Below the pieces are notes generated by a model that had not been told where the DNA came from, did no database searches, and was given only the letters and a program-made list of their open reading frames with translations. From Bacteroides sp. (lineage in GTDB: Bacteria > Bacteroidota > Bacteroidia > Bacteroidales > Bacteroidaceae), in assembly GCA_017992695.1 (NCBI GenBank), contig JAGOOC010000013.1:8830-59261 (forward strand): DNA of 50,432 nucleotides, written 5' to 3'. The first letter of the stretch is position 1. Every line of letters begins with the position of its first letter. The position numbers and the translations under genes were made by a program. Positions 24,988-34,562 of the stretch are shown one piece after another.

Positions 24988-25021
24988 TTTGTAGCGTGAT
25001 ATAAAAAACAAACTATATTTG
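24988..25021 (+). promoter_or_regulatory. Promoter of the histidine kinase gene
   Basis: TTTG at 24988-24991 and an exact -7 box TATATTTG at 25014-25021, 22 bases apart, slightly longer than the usual 19-21. The ATG follows 49 bases later. Confidence 0.5.
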
Positions 25022-25070
25022 CAACAATATAAATGGATTATACAACAAAATAGAAAAAGGACAACTACAC

Positions 25071-25925
25071 ATGGATGATTATGAGCAAAAGACAAGGGAA
25101 GAACTGTTGATATTAGTAGCTGCACTAAAGGAAAAACTAAAAGAGGCTTCAGGTGAAGTTGCTTTGCTCACGAGTAAAATAGAGCTTAACTCATCTCTCG
25201 AAGCCAATCAAAAAAAGGTAGAGAGAGAACTGATAAATGCCCGCATTAAAGCTGAGGAGTCAGATCGGCTGAAGTCGGCTTTCTTGGCTAATATGAGTCA
25301 CGAAATTCGTACTCCGTTGAATTCAATCGTCGGCTTTTCGCGCTTGGCCGTTGAAGCAACAGATGTGGCTGAGAAAAAACAATATGCCGAAATCGTGGAG
25401 AGTAATTCGGAGATATTGCTGAATCTGTTCACAGATATTCTGGATCTGTCAGCGCTGGAAGCCGGTATGCTCCGTTTTGTGATTGAGCCGGTTCGATTAG
25501 CTCATGTGTGCGAATCCGTGCTCTTGAAATATCGATACGCACTTCCGCAAGGGGTAAATCTGATTCTCGACAGTGTAGATCAGGATATAAGCGTTTATGG
25601 AGACAAAGAGCGCATCGCTCAACTATTAGATAATCTATTGAGTAATGCCTGTAAGTTTACGCAAAAAGGCGAGATTTGCTTCGGATTTGAGCATAAAGGC
25701 AACATGATTCAGTTCTATGTTCGGGATACCGGCATCGGTATTTCTCCGGAGAAGGCTTCTACTATTTTTAAAGGCTTTGGCAAAGTGAATGATTTTGTAC
25801 GGGGAACTGGACTGGGTTTGACAATCTGTCGCATGCTGGTCAATAAAATGGGTGGGCGCATTTGGCTTCGATCAAAGTTGGGACACGGAACTACGTTCTA
25901 CTTTACCTTACCGTGCCAAATCTAA
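25071..25925 (+). CDS. Soluble sensor histidine kinase (orphan)
   Basis: 284 residues with no signal peptide, membrane segment or recognisable sensor domain. Residues 5-65 form a coiled-coil (leucine/lysine/glutamate-rich), then HisKA with the phospho-acceptor His77 in MSHEIRTPLNS, and HATPase_c with the N-box DNLLSNACKFT (187-197, Asn192), G1 DTGIGI (219-224) and G2 GTGLGL (245-250). All catalytic residues are present. In Bacteroides many such short kinases act in the cytosol. No response regulator or receiver domain is adjacent, so its partner is unknown. Confidence 0.9.
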   Translation: MDDYEQKTREELLILVAALKEKLKEASGEVALLTSKIELNSSLEANQKKVERELINARIKAEESDRLKSAFLANMSHEIRTPLNSIVGFSRLAVEATDVAEKKQYAEIVESNSEILLNLFTDILDLSALEAGMLRFVIEPVRLAHVCESVLLKYRYALPQGVNLILDSVDQDISVYGDKERIAQLLDNLLSNACKFTQKGEICFGFEHKGNMIQFYVRDTGIGISPEKASTIFKGFGKVNDFVRGTGLGLTICRMLVNKMGGRIWLRSKLGHGTTFYFTLPCQI

Positions 25926-25926
25926 A

Positions 25927-25957
25927 AAAAAGGGAGAATGGTCAATCGCTTCTCCTT
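25927..25957 (-). terminator. Terminator of the acyl-CoA ligase operon
   Basis: Arms 25930-25938 and 25950-25957 (AAGGGAGAA / TTCTCCTT, one bulge) with a run of eight A on the left that is a T-tract on the minus strand. 31 bases after the ligase stop at 25989. Confidence 0.6.
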
Positions 25958-25988
25958 GCTGCGTAACCATTCACCCCTTGCTATGCTT

Positions 25989-27638
25989 TTAAATGACCTG
26001 TACTCCCTGCTCTTTACAGAGTTTAAGCCCAAGTTCTTTTAGCTTAAACTTTTGTATTTTGCCACTTCCGGTCATTGGAAACTCGTCAATGAAGAATACG
26101 TGTTTCGGTATTTTGTAACGCGAAATCTTGTTTTTGCAAAAGTCGCGCACGTCCGATTCGTGCATCTTAACCCCTTCGTGCAGAATGATGAAGGCCCCTA
26201 CAACCTCACCGTACCTTTGAGAAGGGATGCCAGCTATTTGTACATCCTTTACCCCTTCGAGCTTATATAAGAACTCCTCTATCTCGCGTGGATAGACGTT
26301 CTCGCCACCGCGAATAATCATATCTTTGATGCGTCCGGTAATGCGATAGTTACCCTCTTCGTCTTTAATGCCCAAATCGCCCGAGTGGAGGAAGCCGTTT
26401 GCGTCGATCACTTCGGCAGTAGCCTGCGCATTCTTATAATACCCTTTCATGGTGTTGTAACCGCGACTGCACATCTCTCCTTGTACGCCTGTGGGGCACT
26501 CTTCGCCCGTTTCGGGATCGATGACTTTGACCTCGGTGAACTCAAAGGCGTGTCCTACCGTGTTGCAACGTGCTTCGAAGGAGTCTTCGATACGCGTGGC
26601 TGTCATGCCCGGCGAAGTCTCGGTAAGCCCGTAAACGCTGGTTACCTTCATAAACATCTTTTCTTCAACTTGCTTCATCAGCTCTACCGGACACAATGCG
26701 CCCGCCATGATGCCTGTGCGCAGGCTCGACATGTCGAAGAGTTCGAACATGGGGTGGTGTAACTCGGCAATGAACATGGTGGGGACTCCGTAGAGTGCCG
26801 TGCAGCGTTCTTTATGAATGGAGGCTAATACCACCAAGGGGTCGAAACGCTCGACCATAACTTGTGTACAGCCATGTGTGAGGCAGTTCATGGTGGCTAG
26901 CACAACACCGAAGCAGTGAAACAGCGGCACGCAGCAACAAAGCTTATCGTCAGCCGTAAAGTTCATGTGTACACCGGTCAGGAATCCGTTGTTGCTGATG
27001 TTGTGGTGTGTGAGCATCACGCCTTTGGGAAAACCCGTAGTGCCCGAGGTGTACTGCATGTTCACCACATCATGGCAATCGACCTGACTTTTCAGGGTAT
27101 TGAGGTGATCATCTGCTACATTATTGCCCAACAGCATAACCTCTGAGGTGTTATACATGCCTCGGTATTTCTCTTGCCCTATATAGATGATGTTCTTCAG
27201 GTGTGGGAAACGTTCGCTTTTTAGGTGACCGCGTTCACAAACTTTCAGTTCGGGCAGCATGGTGTAGGTCATCTGTACGAAGTCACTGTCCTTTTCTCCA
27301 TTGACGATGCAAAGGGTGTGCAAGTCCGAGTTGTCGCAAAGATACTCCAACTCGGTTTGCTTGTAGTTGGTGTTCACAGTGACATACACTGCACCGATCT
27401 TGGCACATGCATATAATAAGGTAAGCCAATCGGGAACATTGGCTGCCCAGATGCCTACGTGTGTGTCTCGCTCTACTCCAATGGCGATGAGTCCTTTGGC
27501 CATGTCGTCGACTCGATCATTGAATTGCTTCCAAGTGAAGCGGAGGTTGCGATCCGAGTATACGATGTACTCTTTATCGGGTGTAACCTCGGCCCAGTGT
27601 TCTAGCCACTGACCGAGTGTTCTGTCGTGTAGTTGCAT
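25989..27638 (-). CDS. AMP-binding acyl-CoA synthetase
   Basis: 549 residues, ANL superfamily. Activates a carboxylic acid as acyl-AMP and transfers it to CoA. Seen: P-loop [11 protein letters not shown] (196-206), [12 protein letters not shown] (A5), [19 protein letters not shown] (A7/A8) and the C-terminal catalytic lysine in [13 protein letters not shown]. The overall sequence is closest to medium/long-chain fatty-acyl-CoA ligases (FadF/FadD-like), but the exact acid cannot be read. Cytosolic. Starts 20 bases after the stop of an HTH-cupin regulator, so regulator and enzyme form a two-gene operon; such a pair is common for acyl/acetyl-CoA ligases in Bacteroidetes. Confidence 0.88.
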   Translation of the reverse strand: MQLHDRTLGQWLEHWAEVTPDKEYIVYSDRNLRFTWKQFNDRVDDMAKGLIAIGVERDTHVGIWAANVPDWLTLLYACAKIGAVYVTVNTNYKQTELEYLCDNSDLHTLCIVNGEKDSDFVQMTYTMLPELKVCERGHLKSERFPHLKNIIYIGQEKYRGMYNTSEVMLLGNNVADDHLNTLKSQVDCHDVVNMQYTSGTTGFPKGVMLTHHNISNNGFLTGVHMNFTADDKLCCCVPLFHCFGVVLATMNCLTHGCTQVMVERFDPLVVLASIHKERCTALYGVPTMFIAELHHPMFELFDMSSLRTGIMAGALCPVELMKQVEEKMFMKVTSVYGLTETSPGMTATRIEDSFEARCNTVGHAFEFTEVKVIDPETGEECPTGVQGEMCSRGYNTMKGYYKNAQATAEVIDANGFLHSGDLGIKDEEGNYRITGRIKDMIIRGGENVYPREIEEFLYKLEGVKDVQIAGIPSQRYGEVVGAFIILHEGVKMHESDVRDFCKNKISRYKIPKHVFFIDEFPMTGSGKIQKFKLKELGLKLCKEQGVQVI

Positions 27639-27658
27639 AAGAATGAATGATGATTCAT

Positions 27659-28234
27659 TTAGATTGGTGTGTAAATAACGGCTAATATCTTTGCCGCTTG
27701 CCCTTCGTGTGCATGAACATGATGAGGTACAATCGAGTCATAGTAAATGCTGTCGCCCTCTTCGAGCAGGTAGGTGTCTTTGCCATAGCTGATCTCCATG
27801 ATTCCTTCCATCACCATGATAAACTCTTCGCCCTCGTGTGAAGAGAGTACGAAGTCGTTATCGTGTGTTGGGGTAACGTCAATGATGAAGGGTTCCATGT
27901 GCCGATCGGCCTTCGACTTAGACAACGAGTGATACTCCATGTGCTTGCGCGAGTGGATGGCGTTGTTAGAGAAACTGATGGTGTCTTTTGCTTCCTTTCG
28001 GCGACAAACAACCGGACCATTCTCCTCTTGATCATCGAGAAAAGTGCCCAAACGCACTCCCAATACACGCGCTATCTTAATCAGGGGAGCGAGTGAGGGC
28101 AAATCGATGTTGTTTTCGATGCGCTCCACTTGTTCGATGGCCAGGCCTGAGCGCTGAGCTAACTCTTCGATAGTGATTGATTTGTTTTCGCGGAGGGCTT
28201 TGATTTTCTCTCCGACAATCTTGGTTGTATCCAT
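27659..28234 (-). CDS. XRE-family HTH regulator with C-terminal cupin
   Basis: 191 residues. HTH_3 domain at 7-62 ([31 protein letters not shown]), linker, and a cupin_2 barrel at about 110-190 ([40 protein letters not shown]) with several His that could hold a metal or ligand. This is the SutR/PuuR-type architecture, regulators that bind a small molecule in the cupin. Likely controls itself and the downstream acyl-CoA ligase gene. A 7-base-arm inverted repeat at the predicted transcription start (28249-28280) is a candidate operator. Confidence 0.88.
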   Translation of the reverse strand: MDTTKIVGEKIKALRENKSITIEELAQRSGLAIEQVERIENNIDLPSLAPLIKIARVLGVRLGTFLDDQEENGPVVCRRKEAKDTISFSNNAIHSRKHMEYHSLSKSKADRHMEPFIIDVTPTHDNDFVLSSHEGEEFIMVMEGIMEISYGKDTYLLEEGDSIYYDSIVPHHVHAHEGQAAKILAVIYTPI

Positions 28235-28248
28235 ATTTATAGATTTTA

Positions 28249-28280
28249 TAGTCTAAATGGTTATGGTTTATTATAGACTA
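28249..28280. promoter_or_regulatory. Candidate operator of the HTH-cupin regulator
   Basis: TAGTCTA (28249-28255) and TAGACTA (28274-28280) are a perfect 7-base inverted repeat with an 18-base spacer, spanning the predicted transcription start. Confidence 0.4.
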
Positions 28281-28284
28281 GGTG

Positions 28285-28292
28285 CAAAAATA
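28285..28292 (-). promoter_or_regulatory. -7 box for the HTH-cupin operon
   Basis: TATTTTTG on the minus strand, exact consensus, 51 bases before the start codon. Confidence 0.45.
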
Positions 28293-28325
28293 ATCAATTC
28301 TTTAGTTTGTAGCAACAATATGTGC

Positions 28326-28368
28326 AAAAAAGAAAGGCCTCCTTGTTATAAGGAAGCCTTTCTTTTTT
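28326..28368 (-). terminator. rpsO terminator
   Basis: Long stem AAAAAAGAAAGGC...GCCTTTCTTTTTT with a TCCTT/AAGGA upper stem and 5-base loop, 20 bases after the rpsO stop; the minus strand ends in a T-run. Confidence 0.85.
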
Positions 28369-28387
28369 GTAATTTGTAAGTAACAAA

Positions 28388-28657
28388 TTACTTACGCAGA
28401 CCCAATGCCTTAATGATAGCACGATATCTTGCAATATCGGTATCCATTAAGTAGTTTAGCAAGCGGCGACGCTTGGCAACTAACGTGGTTAGGGCTCTTT
28501 CTGTACTATAATCTTTTCTGTTGAGCTTCATGTGCTCTGTCAGGTGGGTAATACGGTATGAAAACAAAGCTATCTGGCCTTCAGATGAGCCAGTATCAGT
28601 GTTAGACTTTCCGTGAGTACCGAAGATTTCTTGCTTTTTAGCAGCGTCTAAATACAT
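28388..28657 (-). CDS. rpsO: 30S ribosomal protein S15
   Basis: 89 residues, the standard S15 length, from the ATG at 28657 (MYLDAAKKQEIFGTHG). A longer frame to 28702 lacks family support and would cross the promoter. Seen: TGSSEGQIALFSYRITHLTEHMK, then HKD-like LNRKDYSTERAL and RRRLLNYLM. Binds 16S rRNA as a primary assembly protein. Monocistronic with its own promoter and terminator. Confidence 0.97.
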   Translation of the reverse strand: MYLDAAKKQEIFGTHGKSNTDTGSSEGQIALFSYRITHLTEHMKLNRKDYSTERALTTLVAKRRRLLNYLMDTDIARYRAIIKALGLRK

Positions 28658-28699
28658 AATTCTTGGAATTTTTAATAAATAAGTATTTCTTTGAGGGTG

Positions 28700-28707
28700 C
28701 AAAGATA
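28700..28707 (-). promoter_or_regulatory. -7 box for rpsO
   Basis: TATCTTTG on the minus strand, exact consensus, 42 bases before the start codon. Confidence 0.55.
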
Positions 28708-28782
28708 ACCATTATCTTGATAACCCACAATGATTTGCAGGAAATTAATGGGAAGATAGCCCCTTTTCTAATCCTATTTTCG

Positions 28783-28790
28783 TACCTTTG
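28783..28790 (+). promoter_or_regulatory. -7 box for typA
   Basis: TACCTTTG, exact consensus, 21 bases before the ATG at 28812. It overlaps an in-frame TTG at 28788, which therefore cannot be the start. Confidence 0.55.
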
Positions 28791-28811
28791 CAGCAAATAT
28801 ACAGGTATTAT

Positions 28812-30611
28812 ATGCAAAACATTAGGAACATTGCAATTATTGCCCATGTTGACCATGGGAAAACGACTCTTGTCGATCGGATGCTTTTAGCGGGAAATTT
28901 GTTCCGCGATAGTCAATCAAGTGGTGAATTGATTCTGGATAACAATGACCTGGAGCGAGAGCGAGGAATTACCATTCTTTCTAAAAACGTTTCCATCAAC
29001 TACAACGGAACTAAGATTAATATTATTGATACGCCGGGGCATAGTGACTTCGGGGGCGAGGTTGAGCGTGTGTTAAACATGGCCGATGGATGTATTCTGT
29101 TGGTCGATGCTTTTGAAGGACCGATGCCTCAGACTCGTTTCGTGCTGCAAAAGGCAATACAAATAGGCTTGAAGCCCATCGTTGTTATAAATAAGGTAGA
29201 CAAACCTAACTGTCGCCCCGACGAGGTATACGAAATGGTATTCGACCTCATGTTTAGCCTTGATGCTTCAGAAGATCAGCTCAATTTTCCGGTCATCTAT
29301 GGTTCGGCAAAAAATGGCTGGATGAGTACCGATTGGAAAGTGCCAACCGAAAACATCTTTCCATTGCTCGACTGCATTGTTGAAAACATCCCTGCACCCG
29401 TGCAGCTCGAAGGCACGCCTCAAATGTTGATTACCTCACTTGACTATTCCTCTTACACCGGGCGTATTGCTGTAGGTCGCATCCACAGGGGTACCCTGAA
29501 AGAGGGCATGAACGTATCTTTGGCTAAAAGAGACGGTCGCTTTGTGAAATCAAAGATTAAAGAGGTACATGTATTCGAAGGACTGGGTCGTATTAAAACG
29601 ACCGAAGTAGTTTCGGGTGATATCTGTGCGTTGGTAGGTATCGAGGGTTTTGATATCGGTGATACCATCTGCGATTACGAACATCCGGAAGCATTGCCAA
29701 CCATTTCCATTGATGAACCAACGATGAGCATGCTTATTGCCATCAATGATTCTCCTTTCTACGGCAGAGACGGTAAGTTTGTAACCAGCCGTCACATCCA
29801 TGATCGATTGATGAAGGAGTTGGATAAGAACCTGGCACTGCGTGTGAGCAAGAGTGTGGAAGACGGAAAATGGATTGTATCGGGTCGTGGTGTACTCCAC
29901 TTGTCGGTGCTTATCGAAACCATGCGTCGCGAAGGATACGAATTGCAAGTGGGACAGCCACAGGTGATCTACAAAGAGATTGACGGAAAGAAATGTGAGC
30001 CTATCGAAGAGCTTACCATCAATGTTCCCGAAGAGTATTCGAGCCGAATCATTGATATGGTTACCCGTCGTAAGGGCGAAATGGTAATGATGGAAAATAC
30101 AGGCGAGCGCATCAACCTCGAATTTGATATGCCTTCACGCGGTATTATCGGGCTTCGTACCAATGTGCTGACTGCTTCGGCCGGCGAGGCCATCATGGCT
30201 CACCGCTTCAAAGAGTATCAACCCCACAAAGGTGAAATCGAAAGACGTATGAATGGCTCTATCGTAGCGATGGAAGCAGGTACTGCTTTTGCTTATGCGA
30301 TCGACAAACTTCAAGATCGCGGTAGGTTCTTTATCTTCCCACAAGACGAGGTTTATGCCGGACAAGTAGTAGGCGAGCACTCGCACGACAAAGACTTGGT
30401 GGTAAACGTTACGAAATCGAAGAAAATGAGTAATATGCGTGCTTCGGGTTCCGACGACAAGGCTCGTTTGATTCCACCCGTGCAATTCTCGCTCGAGGAA
30501 GCATTGGAGTATATCAAAGGTGACGAGTATGTAGAGGTTACCCCTAAGGCCATGCGTATGCGTAAAATAATTCTGGATGAGAATGAACGTAAGCGTTCGG
30601 GCAAGAACTAA
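28812..30611 (+). CDS. typA: Ribosome-associated GTPase TypA/BipA
   Basis: 599 residues from the ATG at 28812. Translational GTPase of the EF-G family that binds the 70S ribosome and aids 50S assembly and stress adaptation. Seen: P-loop [10 protein letters not shown] (11-20), switch I RGITI (51-55), DTPGH (73-77), NKVD (127-130), then domain II, the EF-G III/V-like domains and the TypA-specific C-terminal domain ([19 protein letters not shown]...). No regulatory partner adjacent. Confidence 0.96.
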   Translation: MQNIRNIAIIAHVDHGKTTLVDRMLLAGNLFRDSQSSGELILDNNDLERERGITILSKNVSINYNGTKINIIDTPGHSDFGGEVERVLNMADGCILLVDAFEGPMPQTRFVLQKAIQIGLKPIVVINKVDKPNCRPDEVYEMVFDLMFSLDASEDQLNFPVIYGSAKNGWMSTDWKVPTENIFPLLDCIVENIPAPVQLEGTPQMLITSLDYSSYTGRIAVGRIHRGTLKEGMNVSLAKRDGRFVKSKIKEVHVFEGLGRIKTTEVVSGDICALVGIEGFDIGDTICDYEHPEALPTISIDEPTMSMLIAINDSPFYGRDGKFVTSRHIHDRLMKELDKNLALRVSKSVEDGKWIVSGRGVLHLSVLIETMRREGYELQVGQPQVIYKEIDGKKCEPIEELTINVPEEYSSRIIDMVTRRKGEMVMMENTGERINLEFDMPSRGIIGLRTNVLTASAGEAIMAHRFKEYQPHKGEIERRMNGSIVAMEAGTAFAYAIDKLQDRGRFFIFPQDEVYAGQVVGEHSHDKDLVVNVTKSKKMSNMRASGSDDKARLIPPVQFSLEEALEYIKGDEYVEVTPKAMRMRKIILDENERKRSGKN

Positions 30612-30643
30612 TAGCTGATTGCTCGATAACAAATAAACAGAGT

Positions 30644-30677
30644 GAAGCCCGGTAAACATTCAAGTTTGCCGGGCTTC
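30644..30677 (+). terminator. typA terminator hairpin
   Basis: GAAGCCCGG-TAAAC pairs with GTTT-GCCGGGCTTC (one T/G pair), small loop. The following T-content is modest (attgctctt). Confidence 0.65.
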
Positions 30678-30773
30678 ATTGCTCTTACTTAGCAGCTATT
30701 GTATCAGTATACACATAGATATATTGAGGGTTGATTCATAGTTATTGAAACATAGCTGTTTGTTCGAAAAGAG

Positions 30774-30807
30774 AAAGGGTGGTTCCGAATACTCGGAACC
30801 ACCCTTT
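30774..30807 (-). terminator. pckA terminator
   Basis: Perfect 15-base stem (30774-30788 and 30793-30807) with a 4-base loop, 21 bases beyond the pckA stop. A T-rich tract follows on both strands, so it may also back up typA. Confidence 0.85.
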
Positions 30808-30828
30808 TAACTATCTAATGGATGTAGA

Positions 30829-32421
30829 TTAGATCTGTGGACCAGCTGAGATCAATGCTTTAGCAGCATCGTTATCGCAGTATTGCTCGAAGTTCTCGAT
30901 GTACATACCAGCCAACTTAGTTGCTTTGGTTTCCCATTCTTTCACGTCAGCATAAGTTTCGCGTGGGTCAAGGATACCTTCTGATACGTTGTTCAATGCC
31001 TTAGGAGCAGTAAGGTTCATGATCGGAATGTGTACTTTTTCTGCAGTCTCGATAGAACCGTCGATGATTGCGTCGATGATTGCACGCGTGTCTTTAATAG
31101 AGATACGCTTGCCTGTACCGTTCCAGCCTGTGTTTACCAAATAAGCTTTCGCTCCGTGCTCGTGCATTTTTGATACCAATGTCTTGGCATACATGGTTGG
31201 GTGCAGCGTCAAGAACGCTTCGCCAAATGCAGGAGAGAATGATGGAACGGGCTCAGTGATACCGCGCTCTGTACCTGCCAACTTTGAGGTGAAACCGCAA
31301 AGGAAGTGGTATTGAGCTTGCTTCTCGTCAAGGATAGATACCGGAGGCAATACACCGAATGCATCAGCCGATAGGTAAATGATCTTCTTAGCGTGACCTG
31401 CCTTTGAAGGAAGAACGATCTTATTGATGAAATAGATAGGGTAAGATACACGAGTGTTCTCGGTCTTAGATCCATCGGCGTAGTCTACGCTTCCATCAGG
31501 ACGTACCGTTACGTTCTCTAATAAAGCATCGCGACGGATAGCTCTCCAGATGTCCGGCTCGTTCTCTTCGCTCAGGTCGATTACCTTTGCATAGCAACCA
31601 CCTTCGTAGTTAAATACGCCGTTATCATCCCAACCGTGCTCATCGTCACCAATCAAGTAACGTTTTGGGTCGGCCGAAAGGGTAGTTTTACCTGTTCCAG
31701 ACAAGCCGAAGAATACAGCTACGTCACCATCTTCGCCTACGTTGGCCGAGCAGTGCATAGAAGCCATGCCTCTCAAAGGCAGGTAGTAGTTTTGCATCGC
31801 AAACATACCCTTCTTCATCTCACCACCGTACCAAGTACCACCGATGATTTGCATTTTTTCTGTCAAGTTGAAGCAAACGAATACTTCTGAGTTCAAACCT
31901 TGCTCTTTCCAGTTCGGGTTTACCGTCTTAGAAGAGTTCAGTACCACGAAATCGGGTTCGCCGTAGTTGTTCAGATCGTGGTTAGAAGGACGCATGAACA
32001 TGTTCGTCACGAAGTGTGCCTGCCAGGCTACTTCCATGATGAAGCGTACTTTCAGACGCGTGTTTTCGTTAGCTCCACAGTAAGTGTCTACTACATACAG
32101 TTTCTTAGAAGAAGAAAGTTGTTTCAGTGACAATGCTTTCAAGTCATTCCAGATTTCTGTAGAAACTGGCTTGTTGATTGTACCATCCCACCAGATTGTA
32201 TCTTCTGAGGTAGCATCTTTTACAATATATCTATCTTTAGGAGAACGACCGGTAAACTTGCCTGTATCCACTGCAACTGCACCGGTGTTTGTCAAAACAC
32301 CTCTTTCAAAACCTACGTTTGCAGGATTGGTTTCATCTTTGAACAGCTGTTCATACGAAGGGTTGTGTACGATCTCAAAATCGCCTACGATACCGTACTT
32401 GCTTAAATCTAAATTTGCCAT
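30829..32421 (-). CDS. pckA: Phosphoenolpyruvate carboxykinase (ATP)
   Basis: 530 residues, ATP-dependent PEPCK. In Bacteroides it works in the CO2-fixing direction, PEP + CO2 + ADP to oxaloacetate + ATP, feeding succinate/propionate formation. Seen: [10 protein letters not shown] (56-65), the P-loop [13 protein letters not shown] (239-251), and the PEPCK signature [11 protein letters not shown] (256-266) with the metal-binding acids. Full length. Codon use looks like a highly expressed gene. Own promoter with a leader of about 95 bases. Confidence 0.97.
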   Translation of the reverse strand: MANLDLSKYGIVGDFEIVHNPSYEQLFKDETNPANVGFERGVLTNTGAVAVDTGKFTGRSPKDRYIVKDATSEDTIWWDGTINKPVSTEIWNDLKALSLKQLSSSKKLYVVDTYCGANENTRLKVRFIMEVAWQAHFVTNMFMRPSNHDLNNYGEPDFVVLNSSKTVNPNWKEQGLNSEVFVCFNLTEKMQIIGGTWYGGEMKKGMFAMQNYYLPLRGMASMHCSANVGEDGDVAVFFGLSGTGKTTLSADPKRYLIGDDEHGWDDNGVFNYEGGCYAKVIDLSEENEPDIWRAIRRDALLENVTVRPDGSVDYADGSKTENTRVSYPIYFINKIVLPSKAGHAKKIIYLSADAFGVLPPVSILDEKQAQYHFLCGFTSKLAGTERGITEPVPSFSPAFGEAFLTLHPTMYAKTLVSKMHEHGAKAYLVNTGWNGTGKRISIKDTRAIIDAIIDGSIETAEKVHIPIMNLTAPKALNNVSEGILDPRETYADVKEWETKATKLAGMYIENFEQYCDNDAAKALISAGPQI

Positions 32422-32523
32422 TTTACTTTTGAATTAATTTAAAATTGGGTATGTTTTTATTATTCTCTTTTTCTACTTGTTCCTTGAGAGGGGTGCTTTT
32501 GAGCGGCTCTTTCTTATCGAGTA

Positions 32524-32531
32524 CAAAAATA
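32524..32531 (-). promoter_or_regulatory. -7 box for pckA
   Basis: TATTTTTG on the minus strand, exact consensus, 103 bases before the start codon. The long leader holds no riboswitch I recognise. Confidence 0.4.
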
Positions 32532-32622
32532 GCACTTTCTTTGGAAACGCGCACGGTATTAGAGAAAAATTTCTCTAATCACTTCTCTTTTATAAATCAA
32601 TAACAATATCTGCTAACTGAAT

Positions 32623-32657
32623 GTTGCAAATTGGAAGATTATCACTTACTTTGCAAC
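32623..32657. promoter_or_regulatory. Inverted repeat at the upp promoter
   Basis: GTTGCAAA (32623-32630) and TTTGCAAC (32650-32657) are perfect 8-base arms, 19 bases apart. The right arm overlaps a near-consensus -7 box TTACTTTG (32646-32653), and the left arm sits where -33 would be. Fits a regulator-bound promoter for upp. Confidence 0.45.
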
Positions 32658-32713
32658 AGCAATGAGCTAATGTGCCGGCAGGACGGTATGACTTTTACAA
32701 CCCATAATTGAAG

Positions 32714-33367
32714 ATGAAGATAATTAATTTTAGCGAAACGAACTCTATTCTCAATCAGTATGTAGCTGAAATCAGAGATGTAGAAGTTCACAAGGATCGT
32801 TTGCGCTTTCGCCGCAACATCGAACGAATCGGTGAGGTGATGGCTTATGAAATAAGCAAATCGTTCGCTTACTCTGTGAAGAACGTTCAGACACCGCTGG
32901 GGATAGCTCCGGTTAGTACCCCCGACAATCAGTTGGTCATTAGCACCATCTTGCGTGCGGGTCTTCCTTTTCATCAAGGTTTTCTCAGTTATTTTGATAA
33001 TGCAGAGAACGCTTTTGTCTCTGCGTACCGCAAGTATAAAGATACGTTGAAGTTTGATATACACATTGAGTATATTGCTTCTCCTCGTATCGATGGAAAA
33101 ACATTGATTATTACCGATCCGATGTTGGCTACCGGTGGCAGCATGGAGTTGAGCTACCACGCTATGCTTACCAAAGGAGAACCTGCGGAGGTTCATGTAG
33201 TGGCCATCATTGCCAGCCAGCAGGCTGTCGATCATATTGCGCATGTTTTCCCCCAGGCCAAAACAACCATCTGGTGTGCGGCTATTGATCCTGAGCTCGA
33301 TTCTCATTCATATATCGTTCCGGGTTTGGGCGATGCAGGCGATTTAGCTTACGGCGAAAAAGAGTAA
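32714..33367 (+). CDS. upp: Uracil phosphoribosyltransferase
   Basis: 217 residues from the ATG at 32714 (a TTG two codons upstream is less likely). Salvage enzyme, uracil + PRPP to UMP. Seen: FRRNIERIGEVMAYE, ISTILRAGLPFHQGF (77-90), and the PRPP loop ITDPMLATGGSM (133-144), then the uracil-binding C-terminus ending YIVPGLGDAGDLAYGEKE. Cytosolic. Stands alone between divergent pckA and convergent korB, with an inverted repeat at its promoter. Confidence 0.95.
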   Translation: MKIINFSETNSILNQYVAEIRDVEVHKDRLRFRRNIERIGEVMAYEISKSFAYSVKNVQTPLGIAPVSTPDNQLVISTILRAGLPFHQGFLSYFDNAENAFVSAYRKYKDTLKFDIHIEYIASPRIDGKTLIITDPMLATGGSMELSYHAMLTKGEPAEVHVVAIIASQQAVDHIAHVFPQAKTTIWCAAIDPELDSHSYIVPGLGDAGDLAYGEKE

Positions 33368-33404
33368 TTGCCTAGGCAAAAAAGAGTTACTGCCTATAGA
33401 AGCA

Positions 33405-33471
33405 AAAAAAGGCCGCTTTCACCCTTGATTCAGTTTACGATAAACGGGATCAAGAGTGAAAGCGGCCTTTT
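33405..33471. terminator. Bidirectional terminator between upp and korB
   Basis: Long stem AAAAGGCCGCTTTCAC with CTTGAT / ATCAAG extension and a T- or A-run on each side, so it can serve both convergent genes. Confidence 0.85.
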
Positions 33472-33547
33472 AGGGATGGAGTACTCTTTTAGAATGGAGT
33501 GCGCTTTTTGAATAAAGTGATCTTTTAGAATGAATGGGTGATGTGCG

Positions 33548-34558
33548 TTACTTCACTTCCCAAGTTTCGTTCGTCAACAGCAACTCGCTGAAGTTATGGT
33601 ATCTCTTTTTGGCTTGCACCTCTTCAATTTGTGCGATAAGAGCATCATTGTAGGTAGGCGCATCCACGTTGCGTATTACGCCCAGCGCAATGGGGAAGTC
33701 GGGTCCCTCCATCAAGGCGAGCTTTAGTTGCAACGTATTGTCTTCACACTGTGCATCGTGAATCAAGATGTCGCTCTCTGTAATTCCGTTTTCGCCCAGT
33801 TTTACTACCTTCAAGCCGAAGCCCTCTTGCATCAATCCGAATTCGCGACTCTGACCAAAGAGCATGGGCTTGCCTTGCTCCAAGTAGATGGCATTCTTTG
33901 ATCGCCCCTCTTTCGTGGCTACCGATTCGTGAGTACCATCGTTAAAGATCACGCAGTTTTGAAGCACCTCAACCACCGAAGCTCCTCTGTGCCCGGCGGC
34001 TGCTTTCAGTACTTCAATGGAGGGTGCACTATCTACAGCAATGCAACGGGCAAAGAAGCGTCCGCGAGCACCAAAAGCCAACTCGGCCGGGCGGAAGGGA
34101 TCTTCTACAGTACCGTAGGGTGATGATTTGGTAACGAGGCCGCGCTCGGAGGTAGGAGAGTACTGGCCTTTGGTTAAACCATAAACGCGGTTGTTTAACA
34201 AAACCATATTCATGTCGACGTTGCGACGTATGGCGTGAATGAAGTGATTGCCTCCAATAGCTAGTCCGTCACCGTCGCCCGATATTTGCCAGATGGTTAG
34301 TTCCGGGTTGGCCACTTTGGTGCCGGTGGCTACAGCAGCTGCCCGGCCGTGAATGGTATGAAATCCATACGTGTTCACGTAATAGGGTAAACGAGAGGAA
34401 CAACCGATGCCCGAAATAACGGCTGTGTTGTGTGGCGCAACGCCTATCTCGGCCATGGCTCTGTGCAGCGAGTTCAAGAATGCATGATCGCCACATCCCG
34501 GACACCAGCGGGGTTGTCCAAATTTAAAATCTTTAGCTGTATATACTGTTTCGCTCAT
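33548..34558 (-). CDS. korB: 2-oxoacid:ferredoxin oxidoreductase beta subunit
   Basis: 336 residues from the ATG at 34558 (MSETVYTAKDFKFG); the longer frame to 34591 adds eleven residues inside korA. Carries thiamine diphosphate. Seen: PRWCPGCGDH (16-25) and the TPP/Mg motif GDGDGLAIGGNH (94-105) with NN at 122-123. Together with KorA it decarboxylates 2-oxoglutarate (or a related 2-oxoacid) and reduces ferredoxin. The start lies five bases before the korA stop, so the genes are coupled. No separate ferredoxin subunit is adjacent. Confidence 0.94.
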   Translation of the reverse strand: MSETVYTAKDFKFGQPRWCPGCGDHAFLNSLHRAMAEIGVAPHNTAVISGIGCSSRLPYYVNTYGFHTIHGRAAAVATGTKVANPELTIWQISGDGDGLAIGGNHFIHAIRRNVDMNMVLLNNRVYGLTKGQYSPTSERGLVTKSSPYGTVEDPFRPAELAFGARGRFFARCIAVDSAPSIEVLKAAAGHRGASVVEVLQNCVIFNDGTHESVATKEGRSKNAIYLEQGKPMLFGQSREFGLMQEGFGLKVVKLGENGITESDILIHDAQCEDNTLQLKLALMEGPDFPIALGVIRNVDAPTYNDALIAQIEEVQAKKRYHNFSELLLTNETWEVK

Positions 34559-34562
34559 CTCT

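Noticed and set aside
32422-32523. Riboswitch in the pckA leader
   Set aside because: No recognisable riboswitch core or strong hairpin was found in the roughly 100-base leader.
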